The position numbers and the translations under genes were made by a program. 49,077 nt of DNA, from NCBI GenBank assembly GCA_030603565.1, contig JAUVXM010000012.1, forward strand, positions 1-49,077. The letters run 5' to 3'. Shown here piece after piece: positions 28,149 to 37,250 of this stretch. Origin of the DNA: Candidatus Aminicenantota bacterium (GTDB lineage: Bacteria > Acidobacteriota > Aminicenantia > Aminicenantales > Aminicenantaceae). The notes beneath the pieces are model-generated. The model did not search any database, was not told the origin of the DNA, and saw nothing but the letters and a program-made list of their open reading frames with translations. Every line of letters starts with the position of its first letter. Position 1 is the stretch's first letter.

Positions 28149-28170
28149 TAATTATTGCAGCTTTTGTGGT

Positions 28171-29268
28171 TTAAATATTCTCATATAATTCCAAATATTT
28201 ATTAGCTGAACGTTGCCACGAATATTTTTGAACTTGAGCGGCTCCTTCTTCTATCAATGCCCGCCTCAATTTTTTATCCCCTAAAACATCCCTGATTTTT
28301 CCTGCCATGTCTTCAACTGAGTAAGGATCAAAATATAGGGCCGCCTCACCGAGAATTTCAGGCATGCAGGCCGCGTCAGATGATACTACCGGAGTTTGGC
28401 ATTTCATCGCTTCCAAGGGAGACAGTCCAAATCCTTCATATAATGACGGGAAAACAAAGGCAGCTGCGCCACTGTATAAAGCGATAAATTCCTCCGAATT
28501 CAACCAGCCGGGATTGATAATGCTTTTTTGGAGGTCAAGCTCATTAATAAGTGCTTGTAAATGTTTATATTTTTCTAGGCGGTCACCTGCCAGGATCAGA
28601 AACGGACATTGTTCGCGCTTTAAGCGGAAAAAGGCCTGGATTAAACGGGCAATATTTTTATGCTCTTTAAAAGCACCGGTATAAAGTATGTATTTATCCG
28701 GGATATCGACTTTTTCAAAGACTGCACGCAGAATTGTATCATCAGTAATTTTATGAAACCGATCATCCACAGCGCCATAAATGACATTGATATCCGATTT
28801 CTGGAAATTGTACAGCTGGAGAATATCGTTTTTCGACCATTGGGAGATAGTAACGACCGAGTTCGAGCTTTTGAGGGCGTGCTTGATCATAAATTTAGCG
28901 TAAGTATAAGCCCCTGCCCGCTTTAAATTCGATTTAAAGCGCAAATGGATCAAATCAGAGATAACAGTCAGGGTTGGTTTTGTTTTTACGAGCGGCACTA
29001 CATAGTGGGGCGAATGATAGAGGTCCACCTCTAATTTTCGTAATTTTGCCGGGATTGCCAGCTGTTCCCGAATTGAATATTTCCCGGCCGCCTCCCTGAT
29101 GACTGAAATATTCTCCGGGAATTTCGGCAGGTTTTTTATATCATCCGGGGCCGCCAACAGAAAGAATTGATGAGGACTGCTAATTTTGGCAAACTGATCA
29201 ATAATATTTCTCAGATATGTCCCTATGCCAAAATCAAAATATTTTCGAGCATCTATGCAAATTTTCAT
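28171..29268 (-). CDS. GT4-family glycosyltransferase
   Basis: This 365-aa GT-B enzyme would transfer a sugar from a nucleotide donor during surface polysaccharide or lipid glycan synthesis. The N-terminal half has GIGTYLRNII and VDLYHSPHYVVP. The C-terminal half has ILYTGAFKEHKNIARLIQAF, LILAGD and the donor-site block FPSLYEGFGLSPLEAMKCQTPVVSS around residue 280, followed by GEAALYFDPYSVEDMAG. Length is normal. It begins 12 bp after the GT2 gene, and AGGACGG lies upstream of the ATG. It is the last gene of a three-gene operon; the acceptor is unknown. Confidence 0.92.
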   Translation of the reverse strand: MKICIDARKYFDFGIGTYLRNIIDQFAKISSPHQFFLLAAPDDIKNLPKFPENISVIREAAGKYSIREQLAIPAKLRKLEVDLYHSPHYVVPLVKTKPTLTVISDLIHLRFKSNLKRAGAYTYAKFMIKHALKSSNSVVTISQWSKNDILQLYNFQKSDINVIYGAVDDRFHKITDDTILRAVFEKVDIPDKYILYTGAFKEHKNIARLIQAFFRLKREQCPFLILAGDRLEKYKHLQALINELDLQKSIINPGWLNSEEFIALYSGAAAFVFPSLYEGFGLSPLEAMKCQTPVVSSDAACMPEILGEAALYFDPYSVEDMAGKIRDVLGDKKLRRALIEEGAAQVQKYSWQRSANKYLELYENI

Positions 29269-29280
29269 GAAAATGCCGTC

Positions 29281-30099
29281 CTATTGCTTTAAGAATCGTT
29301 TTATTTTAAGCAGTTTCAAATAAATCAGCAATCCTAAATTTGAAAAAAAACCATTATGCTTCCGATAATAATAGCGCTGACTTTGGCGATATTGTTTGGC
29401 AATTCTCTCTGGTCGCCTTCCATAAGTCAAGCCTCGTTGGTGAATAATTTCAGTTTCAGGAAAATAGACAACCCGCAAACCTTCCTCATGCACCCGCTTG
29501 CAGAGGTCGGCATCTTCAAAAAACATAAATAATTTATCATCAAATCCGTTTACTTGCTCAAACAGACTGCGGCGCAGCATCATGCAGGCACCTGTTACCC
29601 AATTTACTTCCTTGAAAGTTTCAAATTGAGAGGCAAGCTTCTCACGAAAAGTACGCTTCTTTACCTTTCGAGCCAAACGACTCATTTTAAACTCGGACAG
29701 TATCTTGGGAAATAATCCGGTCGATATTTGAAAATCTCCATTTTCATATATTAACCGAGGGCCAATGAGCCCGACAGCAGGGTGTGACTCTAAAAAGCGA
29801 AGCATTTTTTCAAACGACGCTTCGGTCAGAATCACATCCGGATTTAAAAATACAAGAAAGTCACCCTGCGCTTTTTCAGAGCCAAGATTATTCGCTTTGG
29901 CAAATCCGAGATTTTCAGGCGATTCAACCAAAATAATTTCGGAAAAATGCGTTTTAACCATTTCAACTGAATTGTCAGTTGAGGCGTTATCCACAACAAT
30001 AATCTCAGAGTCGGGCATCCTGTTTTGGTAGAGAGAATTAAGGCACTCTTTTAAGGCAGAACTTGTATTATAATTAACAATAATTATTGATAATTTCAT
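29281..30099 (-). CDS. GT2-family glycosyltransferase (rhamnosyltransferase-like)
   Basis: This 272-aa GT-A transferase is of the WbbL/rhamnosyltransferase type. Visible are the start strand SIIIVNYNTSSALKECLNSL, DNASTDNSVE, NLGFAKANNLG, FLNPDVILT in place of the DxD metal site (as usual in this subgroup), and the acceptor-region block GACMMLRRSLFEQVNGFDD with FFEDADLCKRV. The C-terminus is basic and may touch the membrane. The gaps to its neighbours are 12 and 19 bp. It probably acts together with the GT4 enzyme on the same glycan. Confidence 0.92.
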   Translation of the reverse strand: MKLSIIIVNYNTSSALKECLNSLYQNRMPDSEIIVVDNASTDNSVEMVKTHFSEIILVESPENLGFAKANNLGSEKAQGDFLVFLNPDVILTEASFEKMLRFLESHPAVGLIGPRLIYENGDFQISTGLFPKILSEFKMSRLARKVKKRTFREKLASQFETFKEVNWVTGACMMLRRSLFEQVNGFDDKLFMFFEDADLCKRVHEEGLRVVYFPETEIIHQRGLTYGRRPERIAKQYRQSQRYYYRKHNGFFSNLGLLIYLKLLKIKRFLKQ

Positions 30100-30118
30100 G
30101 ATCTCAAAGATAACCTAG

Positions 30119-31042
30119 CTACCTGCTTATGGCTCCTATTATCTCTTCTGCTTCAGAGAACGAACCCGTTCCCAAGACAATAAAGATATACCGGTCAAAA
30201 GATTGGCTAAAAAGCAATCCTCCTGCTCTATCCATTACAGAAAATTTCCGGTCCCCTCGCTCCTTAAATCCCTGGTAAGCTGAATCATTAAGAAATTTTT
30301 CCTTAACGTCCCTGAATGCCTTTAATCCCTCACCTCTGCTCTCATATTTAAAGATAAACACACTGTGTCCAGCCGTATAATCCCCCTTGACTCCTTCTTG
30401 CAAGGGAAAATTTTCCTCTAAAAAAAACTTGAAACTATTCATCAAGGCCAAGGGACCTTTGAAATATTTAATCCCAGGTTTAATTAGCCCCGCTTCAGGC
30501 AGCATTTTTACTAACTTAGGCACAGATGCCTCAGATTTAATCTTTGCGTCGATCGATTCTGCTATCTGCTTCAAGCCCAACACAGTCTCCTCCTCCGCAT
30601 CAAACCCGGTAAGGGTTATCAGGTATTTCCCTTTCCAAAAATTTAAATAATAATCCTCAAGTCCGGCCCCATCGCCGATACTTAATTCCTTGCCCAGAGC
30701 CGAAGATTTAAACGCATACATCCCAAAAGCACTTTCAGGCCCTGCCATTTCAAAAAGCTCAACCGATATCGACTTTCCCTGCTTATTGGAGTAGTCCTGA
30801 ATAATAACCTGTTCAAATCCATATTCATGGTAGATTTCAGCCCCTCCGTTTATATAAAGATAAAGGTCATCCCCTGCATATTGCTGGGGAGAATCTTCAG
30901 CCTGCCAGTTTTTAAGCTCTTTTCCCGGGAGAAACTGCCTCAGGCCCTCTTCCTCTATTGTTGCTTGGGCGCAAGCCAACAAGAAAAAACCGAAAAAAAC
31001 GGAAATAAAAACAATCAATTTTCCTTTGCTTTTGATAAACAC
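30119..31042 (-). CDS. DUF6599-like lipoprotein
   Basis: This predicted lipoprotein has about 308 aa. I choose a GTG start at 31042: AAAGGAGC lies 6 nt before it, and the product then opens with a short basic stretch, a hydrophobic core and lipobox LLAC. The longer frame from 31090 has no such signal. The mature part has LRQFLPGKELKNWQAEDSPQ and GDDLYLYINGGAEIYHEYGF, then VELFEMAGPESAFGMYAF, which fit the DUF6599 family of unknown function. It is the first gene of the operon with two glycosyltransferases, but no sugar-related role can be read from its sequence. Confidence 0.75.
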   Translation of the reverse strand: MFIKSKGKLIVFISVFFGFFLLACAQATIEEEGLRQFLPGKELKNWQAEDSPQQYAGDDLYLYINGGAEIYHEYGFEQVIIQDYSNKQGKSISVELFEMAGPESAFGMYAFKSSALGKELSIGDGAGLEDYYLNFWKGKYLITLTGFDAEEETVLGLKQIAESIDAKIKSEASVPKLVKMLPEAGLIKPGIKYFKGPLALMNSFKFFLEENFPLQEGVKGDYTAGHSVFIFKYESRGEGLKAFRDVKEKFLNDSAYQGFKERGDRKFSVMDRAGGLLFSQSFDRYIFIVLGTGSFSEAEEIIGAISR

Positions 31043-31099
31043 TATTGCTCCTTTCTTCTCAGATGATACAATGTCAGCAGAAAAAATCAAGAGAACTTC

Positions 31100-31181
31100 G
31101 GGGTCAAGTCTTCATATTCCACATTGCCATATTTTTATTAGTTTCATATGATGGCAATGTGGAATATGAAGACTTGACCCC
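31100..31181. repeat. REP-like element with perfect 31-bp inverted arms
   Basis: Arms at 31100-31130 and 31151-31181 are exact reverse complements, separated by 20 bp. The outer end is GGGGTCAAGTCTTCATATTC. It lies upstream of the lipoprotein operon on one side and of the small membrane protein gene on the other. It is the best-preserved copy of the family in the window. Confidence 0.92.
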
Positions 31182-31415
31182 TCCCTGCCCCACGTGTTCA
31201 ACTAATGAACACTTGACTGGTTTTCATTTAACTCATTTATTATCTATTCATTACATATTATTAATAATATAACTGTTCAGTAATTATACAAAACCCCCTC
31301 CAGGAAGACTTCCTAATATGTCTTCTATCTTCTTTATTTTCTGTATTTTATAGATATTTCCATGCCTGGCACTTTCCTTGCATATAAAAGTGCTGAAACA
31401 CGGAAGCGAAGACCA

Positions 31416-32003
31416 ATGAACATATTCAAAAAAGCCCTAAGTATTGCCGTTTTAATGACAATGATTTCTATGTTGATCTCTCCTTATCTCACAGCCCAAA
31501 ACCGTGAAACGGAATTCGCTTTAGCCAAAGAATATAAAACAAAAAATGAATCAGTAATTGACTCCTTCACATTTACTCTTAAAAATAAAGCCCCCACAAC
31601 AAAAAAAAACAGTTTCAACCTTTCGCTAGAAACACTCCAAATAAAACAAAATGTCCAGAAATATTACCAAAAACAGGTAAAGCTGGAAAATATTGAAAAA
31701 TCATTTTTTACCGCATCTCTGGTATCACTCCTTGCATTAAATGTAGCTGATTATATATCAACACGAAAAGCTTTGAAATATGAAGGAGTCTCAGAAGTCA
31801 ATTCGTTTCTTAAACCTTTTGTAAACAATGACCTGGCTTTTTTAGCCGTGAAAATGGGCCTGACAGCAGGTAATCATTATCTCATGCAAAAACTCCACAA
31901 ATCCAACAAAACACTGGCCTGGATTGTAAGTATTGCTAGTAATTTTATTTTATCTTATGTCGTAGTCAATAACTTTAAAATAATTCAGAATATGAAGACT
32001 TGA
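31416..32003 (+). CDS. Small exported membrane protein (DUF5658-like), unknown function
   Basis: This product has about 195 aa from the ATG at 31416; the frame is open from 31362 but those residues precede the signal. An N-terminal hydrophobic segment (ALSIAVLMTMISMLISPYLTAQ) is a signal peptide or anchor. The C-terminal half has three helices with NVADYISTRKALKYEGVSEV and NSFLKPFV, a pattern of DUF5658-type membrane domains. The last residues MKT and the TGA stop are encoded by a REP arm (ATG AAG ACT TGA), so the original end may have been altered. No Shine-Dalgarno of note precedes the ATG. Expression is uncertain. Confidence 0.6.
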   Translation: MNIFKKALSIAVLMTMISMLISPYLTAQNRETEFALAKEYKTKNESVIDSFTFTLKNKAPTTKKNSFNLSLETLQIKQNVQKYYQKQVKLENIEKSFFTASLVSLLALNVADYISTRKALKYEGVSEVNSFLKPFVNNDLAFLAVKMGLTAGNHYLMQKLHKSNKTLAWIVSIASNFILSYVVVNNFKIIQNMKT

Positions 32004-32008
32004 CCCCT
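31988..32008 (+). repeat. Single REP arm at the 3' end of the small membrane protein gene
   Basis: GAATATGAAGACTTGACCCC matches the right arm of the element at 31100-31181. It contains the stop codon of the upstream gene. Confidence 0.85.
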
Positions 32009-32113
32009 TTCTATCAGAAGCAAAAAAAAAGCCCGGCCCAAGACCATGGGAAACGTACCTTCCAACACTATGGGAAATGTCCTTGCCATTTACATTTCTT
32101 CACACTTCCTTAA

Positions 32114-32133
32114 ATCTCTATGCGCGTAGAGAT
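32114..32133. repeat. 20-bp palindrome in a convergent intergenic region
   Basis: ATCTCTATGCGCGTAGAGAT is a palindrome with one G-T-type mismatch. It lies between two convergent genes, without a following T-run, so it is not a standard terminator. Confidence 0.45.
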
Positions 32134-32177
32134 GGGAAATATGAAGATGTATTCATATAAAAATATTGGGTTTGATG

Positions 32178-34526
32178 TCAAGCCTTATTTTGAATTTCTA
32201 ATTCCAGCATGGTTTTGCGGGAGCCGAAAAACTTCTGGAACCAGGATTTGACATTACCGTCATATCTTTTGGTCAGGATAAGGGGAGCATCTATTCTCTG
32301 GGCTATATTAACCGGGATGTCGCCAAACAGAGCCCGCCTGACCAGGCCTTCTTCAGGCGCGCCCATAATTATAAGAGCATGGTTTTGAGCCTCTTCAAAA
32401 ATAGCGTCTTCCATGCGATGTGTCTTTTTAATAATGAGCTGGTAGCGCTTTGGATCGATCTCTTTAGCATATTTCTGCAGCTCGTCTTTATATTTCTTTT
32501 TAACAGCTTCCAGATCATCATGATAGGTAGCATGAAAAAGGACAATCTGGGTGCTCTTATCTTTAACTAAAGCTGCAGCTGTTTTAAGAGAAAGCAAAGC
32601 ATATTTGATATTGCTTACAGGTACGATCACCCGGGAAATCTCTATGTCCCTTGCCGGGGGCCTGCATAAAAGAGTGATATCACATACCGTATTTTGGACT
32701 ATCGCATCCAGGGTGGTGCCGAAAACCCGGTTGTGGGCTTTTATTCTGCCTTCCCAGCCAAGAACCATAAGGTCGATCTTTTTTTCAGTACAGGTCTCGA
32801 TTATAGCCTTTGGGATATTGTGGGTTACTTTTACCTGAGAAAAAACCGGCACACCTTCATCCTCTGCATAATTAATAGCTTTTGACAATAAAGTACGGGC
32901 ACTGTCAAGATATTTACGCCCTTCACTGGGAGGTAATTGGGGTGGTACGTGGATAATATGCAGGAGAGTTATATCCGCATCATAGGCTTTGGCCATCCTG
33001 ACAGCAAACCTTTGTAATTGATCTGCGGTCTTTTCATTGGCGAGCGGTACCAGGATATGGAAATCACGGGGCTCCTGCTGAATAAGCGGTTGTTCTGCAT
33101 GGATTATAGGGTCTGCCTTGGCAGTGAATTCTTTTTTACGTGCATAGAAGTAGAAAATGAAAATACCCAGAAGGATATAGCCAATACAAACCCAGACGCC
33201 CAAGGGCCTGTAGAAAAAGAGAAATGCTGCCAGAGAAAGATTCAGCACAGCAGCTAAAATTGGGATAAAAGGAAAAAGCGGAACTTTAAATCCTCTATCC
33301 AGATCAGGCCGGTTTTTACGCAGGTTGATCACTGCCAGGTTCACAAAAACAAAAAGCAGAAGGAACATGGCATCAGTGGCACTGGCGATATCTTCAATGG
33401 GAAGGGAGACTGCCATAAAAACAATCAAAATTCCGGATATAAATACAGCCATGTGAGGGGTTCTTTTTTTTGCATGTATCTTTGCAAATATACCCGGCAG
33501 GTTATGGTCCCGCCCCATGGCAAAACTTACCCGGGAAGAGGAATATATGGTTGCGTTCAAGGCAGACATAGTGGAAAAAAGACCACCGATGAGGAAAATG
33601 ATTCGGCCTACCTTGCCCATCATGAAGTGTTCGGCCGCTTCCATCATGGCTAGTTCGCCTCTTGCTCCCAAATACTGCCAGGTAGACTGACCACCTTCAG
33701 GTGTGACAGCACCCAGGGCAACAAATGCTACCAATAAATAAATAGGTACTGCTATCAACAGGGAAAGAAAGATCGAACGAGGGATATTTTTTTTGGGATC
33801 TTTAACTTCTTCACCACATTGAGCGATTATCTCGTATCCTTCAAAGGCAATAAATGTAAGGCCCATCGCTATGATTATGCCGCTTGCCCCTTTTTGGAAA
33901 AAACCGCGGAAATGTCCCTGCCAAGGCTCGGCAAGGTTGCCGAAAAACATGGCATATAAGCCGAATCCTATAAAAAGAGCGATGACTATGATTTTGACCA
34001 TAGTTATAAAACTTTCAGCCTGGCCTGTCTCTTTAGCACCGCGGAAATTTATATAGATAAAAAGCATGACGATTATCACAGCGATCAATTTTGCCGCCAT
34101 TACATGAGGTTCGTAGCCTAAAGCTGAGGGGATGACTTTTGCCAGGTCCACGCCGCCAATATGGAAAAGGTCGACTGCGAAAGCCCCGAAGGCGACAGCA
34201 TAGAGGCTACAGGCAACCGCATGGGCAAACCAGCTGATCCAGCCGGAGAGAAAGCCATTTGGTTGGGGGAGAGCTTCTTTAACCCACAGGTAGCCACCGC
34301 CGGCTTCCGGGAAACAGGAGCCAAGCTCGGCATAGGACATGGCCGTAAGGCTGGTGACAAATCCGTTTAAGGCAAAAACAAGTATAAGGGCAGGCCCTGC
34401 TATGCCGGCTGCCAGTCCGGTCAGAACAAATATGCCTGCCCCGATCATAGCACCGACCCCGATCATAGTAACATGCATTAAGCTCATGTCGCGGGCCAGT
34501 TCGAGATGCGGTTTTTTCGCTGCCAT
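32178..34526 (-). CDS. APC-family amino-acid permease fused to two universal stress (USP) domains
   Basis: This 782-aa inner-membrane protein has a 12-helix APC transporter at about residues 1-460 (GVGAMIGAGIFVLTGLAAG, FAFEGYEIIAQCGEEVKDP-like block, SSRVSFAMGRDHNLP). It is followed by two USP domains at about 480-620 and 640-765. The first keeps the nucleotide-binding pattern as LGWEGR...FGTTLDAIVQ, the second as MGAPEEG...FGDIPVNIAQ. USP fusions are known in bacterial cationic amino-acid transporters and may gate transport by ATP or stress state. Only a weak Shine-Dalgarno precedes the ATG. A TTGACA on the minus strand (34590-34585) may be the -35 box; the -10 is poor. Confidence 0.9.
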   Translation of the reverse strand: MAAKKPHLELARDMSLMHVTMIGVGAMIGAGIFVLTGLAAGIAGPALILVFALNGFVTSLTAMSYAELGSCFPEAGGGYLWVKEALPQPNGFLSGWISWFAHAVACSLYAVAFGAFAVDLFHIGGVDLAKVIPSALGYEPHVMAAKLIAVIIVMLFIYINFRGAKETGQAESFITMVKIIVIALFIGFGLYAMFFGNLAEPWQGHFRGFFQKGASGIIIAMGLTFIAFEGYEIIAQCGEEVKDPKKNIPRSIFLSLLIAVPIYLLVAFVALGAVTPEGGQSTWQYLGARGELAMMEAAEHFMMGKVGRIIFLIGGLFSTMSALNATIYSSSRVSFAMGRDHNLPGIFAKIHAKKRTPHMAVFISGILIVFMAVSLPIEDIASATDAMFLLLFVFVNLAVINLRKNRPDLDRGFKVPLFPFIPILAAVLNLSLAAFLFFYRPLGVWVCIGYILLGIFIFYFYARKKEFTAKADPIIHAEQPLIQQEPRDFHILVPLANEKTADQLQRFAVRMAKAYDADITLLHIIHVPPQLPPSEGRKYLDSARTLLSKAINYAEDEGVPVFSQVKVTHNIPKAIIETCTEKKIDLMVLGWEGRIKAHNRVFGTTLDAIVQNTVCDITLLCRPPARDIEISRVIVPVSNIKYALLSLKTAAALVKDKSTQIVLFHATYHDDLEAVKKKYKDELQKYAKEIDPKRYQLIIKKTHRMEDAIFEEAQNHALIIMGAPEEGLVRRALFGDIPVNIAQRIDAPLILTKRYDGNVKSWFQKFFGSRKTMLELEIQNKA

Positions 34527-34654
34527 TTTTTCTTATATAGGATTTAATAAATCAAGACATTACCTTATTTATTAGAGGGGAAATTGTCAACCTGTAAATC
34601 ATCTATGTGATAAATCTGAGGGTGTGGCCTGGATACCGGTAAGTCCCTACGAAA

Positions 34655-34741
34655 GACAGGGATTTCCCCCAGCGGGGAAATCCCTTCCTGTCCTCACAAC
34701 GCTCTCCTTGAGATTCTCTCAAGGAACCGTGCCCGCGTTGT
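34655..34741. other. Strongly structured intergenic element
   Basis: The 405 bp between the divergent APC and S9 genes hold no believable gene. The DNA can form two strong hairpins. One has 11 bp (34659-34669 with 34674-34684, loop CAGC) with an outer GACA/TGTC. The other has 9 bp (34705-34713 with 34717-34725, loop of 3) inside a second stem ACAACGC/GCGTTGT (34696-34702, 34735-34741). It could be a non-coding RNA, a leader element or a fragment of a group II intron. I recognise no specific family. Confidence 0.5.
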
Positions 34742-34878
34742 TCCGGATGGCTTTCTCCGGGATTTACCCGTATCTATGCATACTCTTATTTAATATCCAT
34801 ATAATTCCTTCTAATGATTTAATATTTATTACACATAGTATGATTTTTTGGGGGGGTATTTTTTTGCTTTTCCAGTAA

Positions 34879-34907
34879 TTGACATCATGATCACGCCAGA
34901 ATAATAT
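34879..34907 (+). promoter_or_regulatory. Sigma-70-like promoter for the S9-M14 peptidase genes
   Basis: TTGACA (34879-34884) and TAATAT (34902-34907) are 17 bp apart. The S9 start codon lies 24 bp after the -10 box, with AAGGAG in between. Confidence 0.75.
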
Positions 34908-34931
34908 ATTGATGATATTAAGGAGAGAGAA

Positions 34932-37172
34932 ATGAGGAAAAGTCTAGCAATCGCAACATATGCAGTTGCTGTCTTTTTGCTGCAGGCGGTGCTACTCGTG
35001 AATGTCATATATGCCCAAGCCGTGTACAAAAAGGCATCAAATATTCAGACTGTGGTCCCGGCTGAAACCGAAGCCATTTTGCGGGCTATTTACGAAAGGG
35101 ACGAATACAGGGCCGAATCCCTGCGGGCGTCCTGGCTTCAGGACAGTTCGGGTTATACGGTTCTTGAGCCGGCTGGTGGATCGGATTGTCGGGAATTGGT
35201 TCGTTATGATGCCGCCTCAGGAGAACGTGCCGTGATGGTTTCTGCCTCGCAGCTCATTCCCGCTGTAGAATCCGAGCCGCTTATGATTGAAAACTATGAG
35301 TTTTCTCCGGACAGCAGCCGGCTGCTGCTGCAGACAAGAGGAGAGCAATCGGGGGAACGTGCCTGGATGCTGGAGCTAAAGTCGGGAAAGCTTAGCAAAG
35401 TGAGAACCGGCCGGTCGCACATCTTTTCTCCCGATGGACAGTGCCTTCTCTTTTCCGAGCAGGGAAACCTTTATGTATATCACCTTAGCAGTGGCCGGAC
35501 TATTCCTCTTACAAAGAATGCGGTCAGCGACTCAATTTCAAACGGCCGCGCTGTATGGAGTCCGGATGGAAAAAGGATTGCTTTTGTAGAGCGGGACGAG
35601 TCCGATGTCCGGTTTAGAGCGATGTTGGTTCCGAGTGATCCATCCTATCCTGAGGTCAAAAAAAACCGCTTTGCCCGAGTCGGAGAGACCATCGCTTCCT
35701 TACGCATTGGTGTTGTTGACGCCCAGGGTAAAGAGATACGCTGGCTCTGTATTCCCCAGCCGGCAGAGGGTATCTATCTTGGGCAGGTCAGCTGGGCCGA
35801 GAATTCCCTCGAGCTGCTGGTAGAAAAGATGAGCCGCTTCCGGAATGAGCGAGAGTTTCTTTTAGCAGATGTCAGAACCGGGAAGATAACTCGCATCTTC
35901 CATGAATCAGATCCTGCCTGGGTGGTTGCTAGCTATAGGACCAATGCCGGACTTAAGTGGATCCGCAATGGCCGCGCATTCGTTGTGCTGAGCGAGAAAG
36001 ACGGCTGGCGGCATGCCTATGTTTATTCGCGCACCGGCCAGGAACAGACTCTGCTAACACCCGCCAAATGTGATATCATCCAGCGTGGTGTAGTGGACCG
36101 AATCGGAGGTTGGTTTTACTATTATGCCTCCCCTGACAATGCCTATCAGCGGTATCTCTTCCGCGTACGGTTGGATGGAGCCGAAACGCCCGAGCGGATT
36201 ACTCCCAAAGACCTTACCGGAACACACGACTATAACTTCTCGCCCGATGCCCGCTGGGCGCTCCATACTTACTCTACATTCGACACACCTCCGGTCTATG
36301 AACTTGTAAAGCTGCCGGAACACAGTGTCGTACGTGTACTCGAAGACAATAAAAAGCTGCACGGGAAAATGAAACCATGGAGCTCTCGACCTACGGAGTT
36401 TCTCAAGCTCGATATCGGGTCCGGTGTGGTGATGGACGCCTGGCTGATAAAACCCCGCATCTTCGATCCATCCCACAAGTATCCGGTTTTTGTTTATGTG
36501 TACAGTGAGCCGCACTCTCAGACGGTGTTGGACCGTTGGTCCGGAGGTAATGTCTATCACCGCGCTATCGCTGACCTCGGTTACTTAGTGGTGTCCATGG
36601 ACAGCCGCGGTACACCTGCGCCCAAAGGAGCTGCGTGGCGACGAGCGATCTTCCCCAGCCTGGGGCCGCTCTCTACCGAAGAGCAGGCTGCCGGTCTCAT
36701 AGAGCTGGGACGCACCCGATCGTATGTTGATATGTCCCGGGTGGGTATTTGGGGATGGAGCGGAGGCGGCTCGAACACCCTAAATGCTATGTTCCGGAAA
36801 CCAAATATCTATCACGTAGGGATCGCGGTGGCGCCCAAACCACAGCCCCATCTTTACAATGCCTGGTTTCAGGAGATATATATGCAAACCCGCGTAGTGA
36901 ATCCAGAGGGATACTATCGGTCCGCCCCCATAAACTTCGCCGCAGGCCTGAAGGGAAACCTCCTGATCATCCACGGCACCGGAGAGACCAATACCCACCT
37001 GGAGATAACCGAAGGGCTGGTGGATCGTCTTATCGAACTGGGCAAGCAGTTTGATTATATGACCTATCCCAACCGTGACCATGGCATCCGAGTGGGCCAA
37101 GGTACATCACTGCACCTGCGTCTGCTGATGACCAGATATCTGCTGACTTACTTACCAGCCGGGCCAAGGTGA
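34932..37172 (+). CDS. S9-family secreted peptidase (DPP IV/prolyl oligopeptidase type)
   Basis: This 746-aa exported serine peptidase would release dipeptides or cleave short peptides in the periplasm. A signal peptide (residues 1-28) is followed by a TolB/DPPIV-like propeller (about 100-470, with YEFSPDSSRLLL, AVWSPDGKRIAF, YNFSPDARWAL). The alpha/beta-hydrolase domain has nucleophile S610 in GWSGGGS and H717 in NRDHGIR. The third triad position is E685 in HGTGETN, where the family normally has Asp (HGTGDDN-like). The enzyme may be weakened, inactive or use Glu. The SD AAGGAG fits the ATG. An M14 peptidase follows 74 bp downstream. Confidence 0.9.
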   Translation: MRKSLAIATYAVAVFLLQAVLLVNVIYAQAVYKKASNIQTVVPAETEAILRAIYERDEYRAESLRASWLQDSSGYTVLEPAGGSDCRELVRYDAASGERAVMVSASQLIPAVESEPLMIENYEFSPDSSRLLLQTRGEQSGERAWMLELKSGKLSKVRTGRSHIFSPDGQCLLFSEQGNLYVYHLSSGRTIPLTKNAVSDSISNGRAVWSPDGKRIAFVERDESDVRFRAMLVPSDPSYPEVKKNRFARVGETIASLRIGVVDAQGKEIRWLCIPQPAEGIYLGQVSWAENSLELLVEKMSRFRNEREFLLADVRTGKITRIFHESDPAWVVASYRTNAGLKWIRNGRAFVVLSEKDGWRHAYVYSRTGQEQTLLTPAKCDIIQRGVVDRIGGWFYYYASPDNAYQRYLFRVRLDGAETPERITPKDLTGTHDYNFSPDARWALHTYSTFDTPPVYELVKLPEHSVVRVLEDNKKLHGKMKPWSSRPTEFLKLDIGSGVVMDAWLIKPRIFDPSHKYPVFVYVYSEPHSQTVLDRWSGGNVYHRAIADLGYLVVSMDSRGTPAPKGAAWRRAIFPSLGPLSTEEQAAGLIELGRTRSYVDMSRVGIWGWSGGGSNTLNAMFRKPNIYHVGIAVAPKPQPHLYNAWFQEIYMQTRVVNPEGYYRSAPINFAAGLKGNLLIIHGTGETNTHLEITEGLVDRLIELGKQFDYMTYPNRDHGIRVGQGTSLHLRLLMTRYLLTYLPAGPR

Positions 37173-37211
37173 AATAAAGGATTATATGAGCGGCACTATT
37201 CAGGAGGAGTA

Positions 37212-37250
37212 ATGAAAGAGGATTTTTTAAAGATAAGGAGATTTGAATGA
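37212..37250 (+). CDS. 12-codon upstream ORF coupled to the M14 peptidase gene
   Basis: The frame ATG AAA GAG ... GAA TGA encodes MKEDFLKIRRFE. It has a near-ideal Shine-Dalgarno (AGGAGG, 37202-37207) and its stop overlaps the M14 start codon (ATGA at 37247-37250). The M14 gene's own AAGGAG lies inside it. This is the arrangement of a leader peptide that feeds ribosomes to the next gene. It may be only a fortuitous frame; no conservation data are at hand. Confidence 0.4.
   Translation: MKEDFLKIRRFE

Noticed and set aside
28119-28170. Terminator between the GT4 gene and the EF-G promoter
   Set aside because: No G/C-rich stem followed by a T-run is visible; the region is explained by the EF-G promoter.
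34624-34878. 84-codon open frame on the plus strand
   Set aside because: It runs through the hairpin element, has no ribosome site and its product looks like no protein domain.
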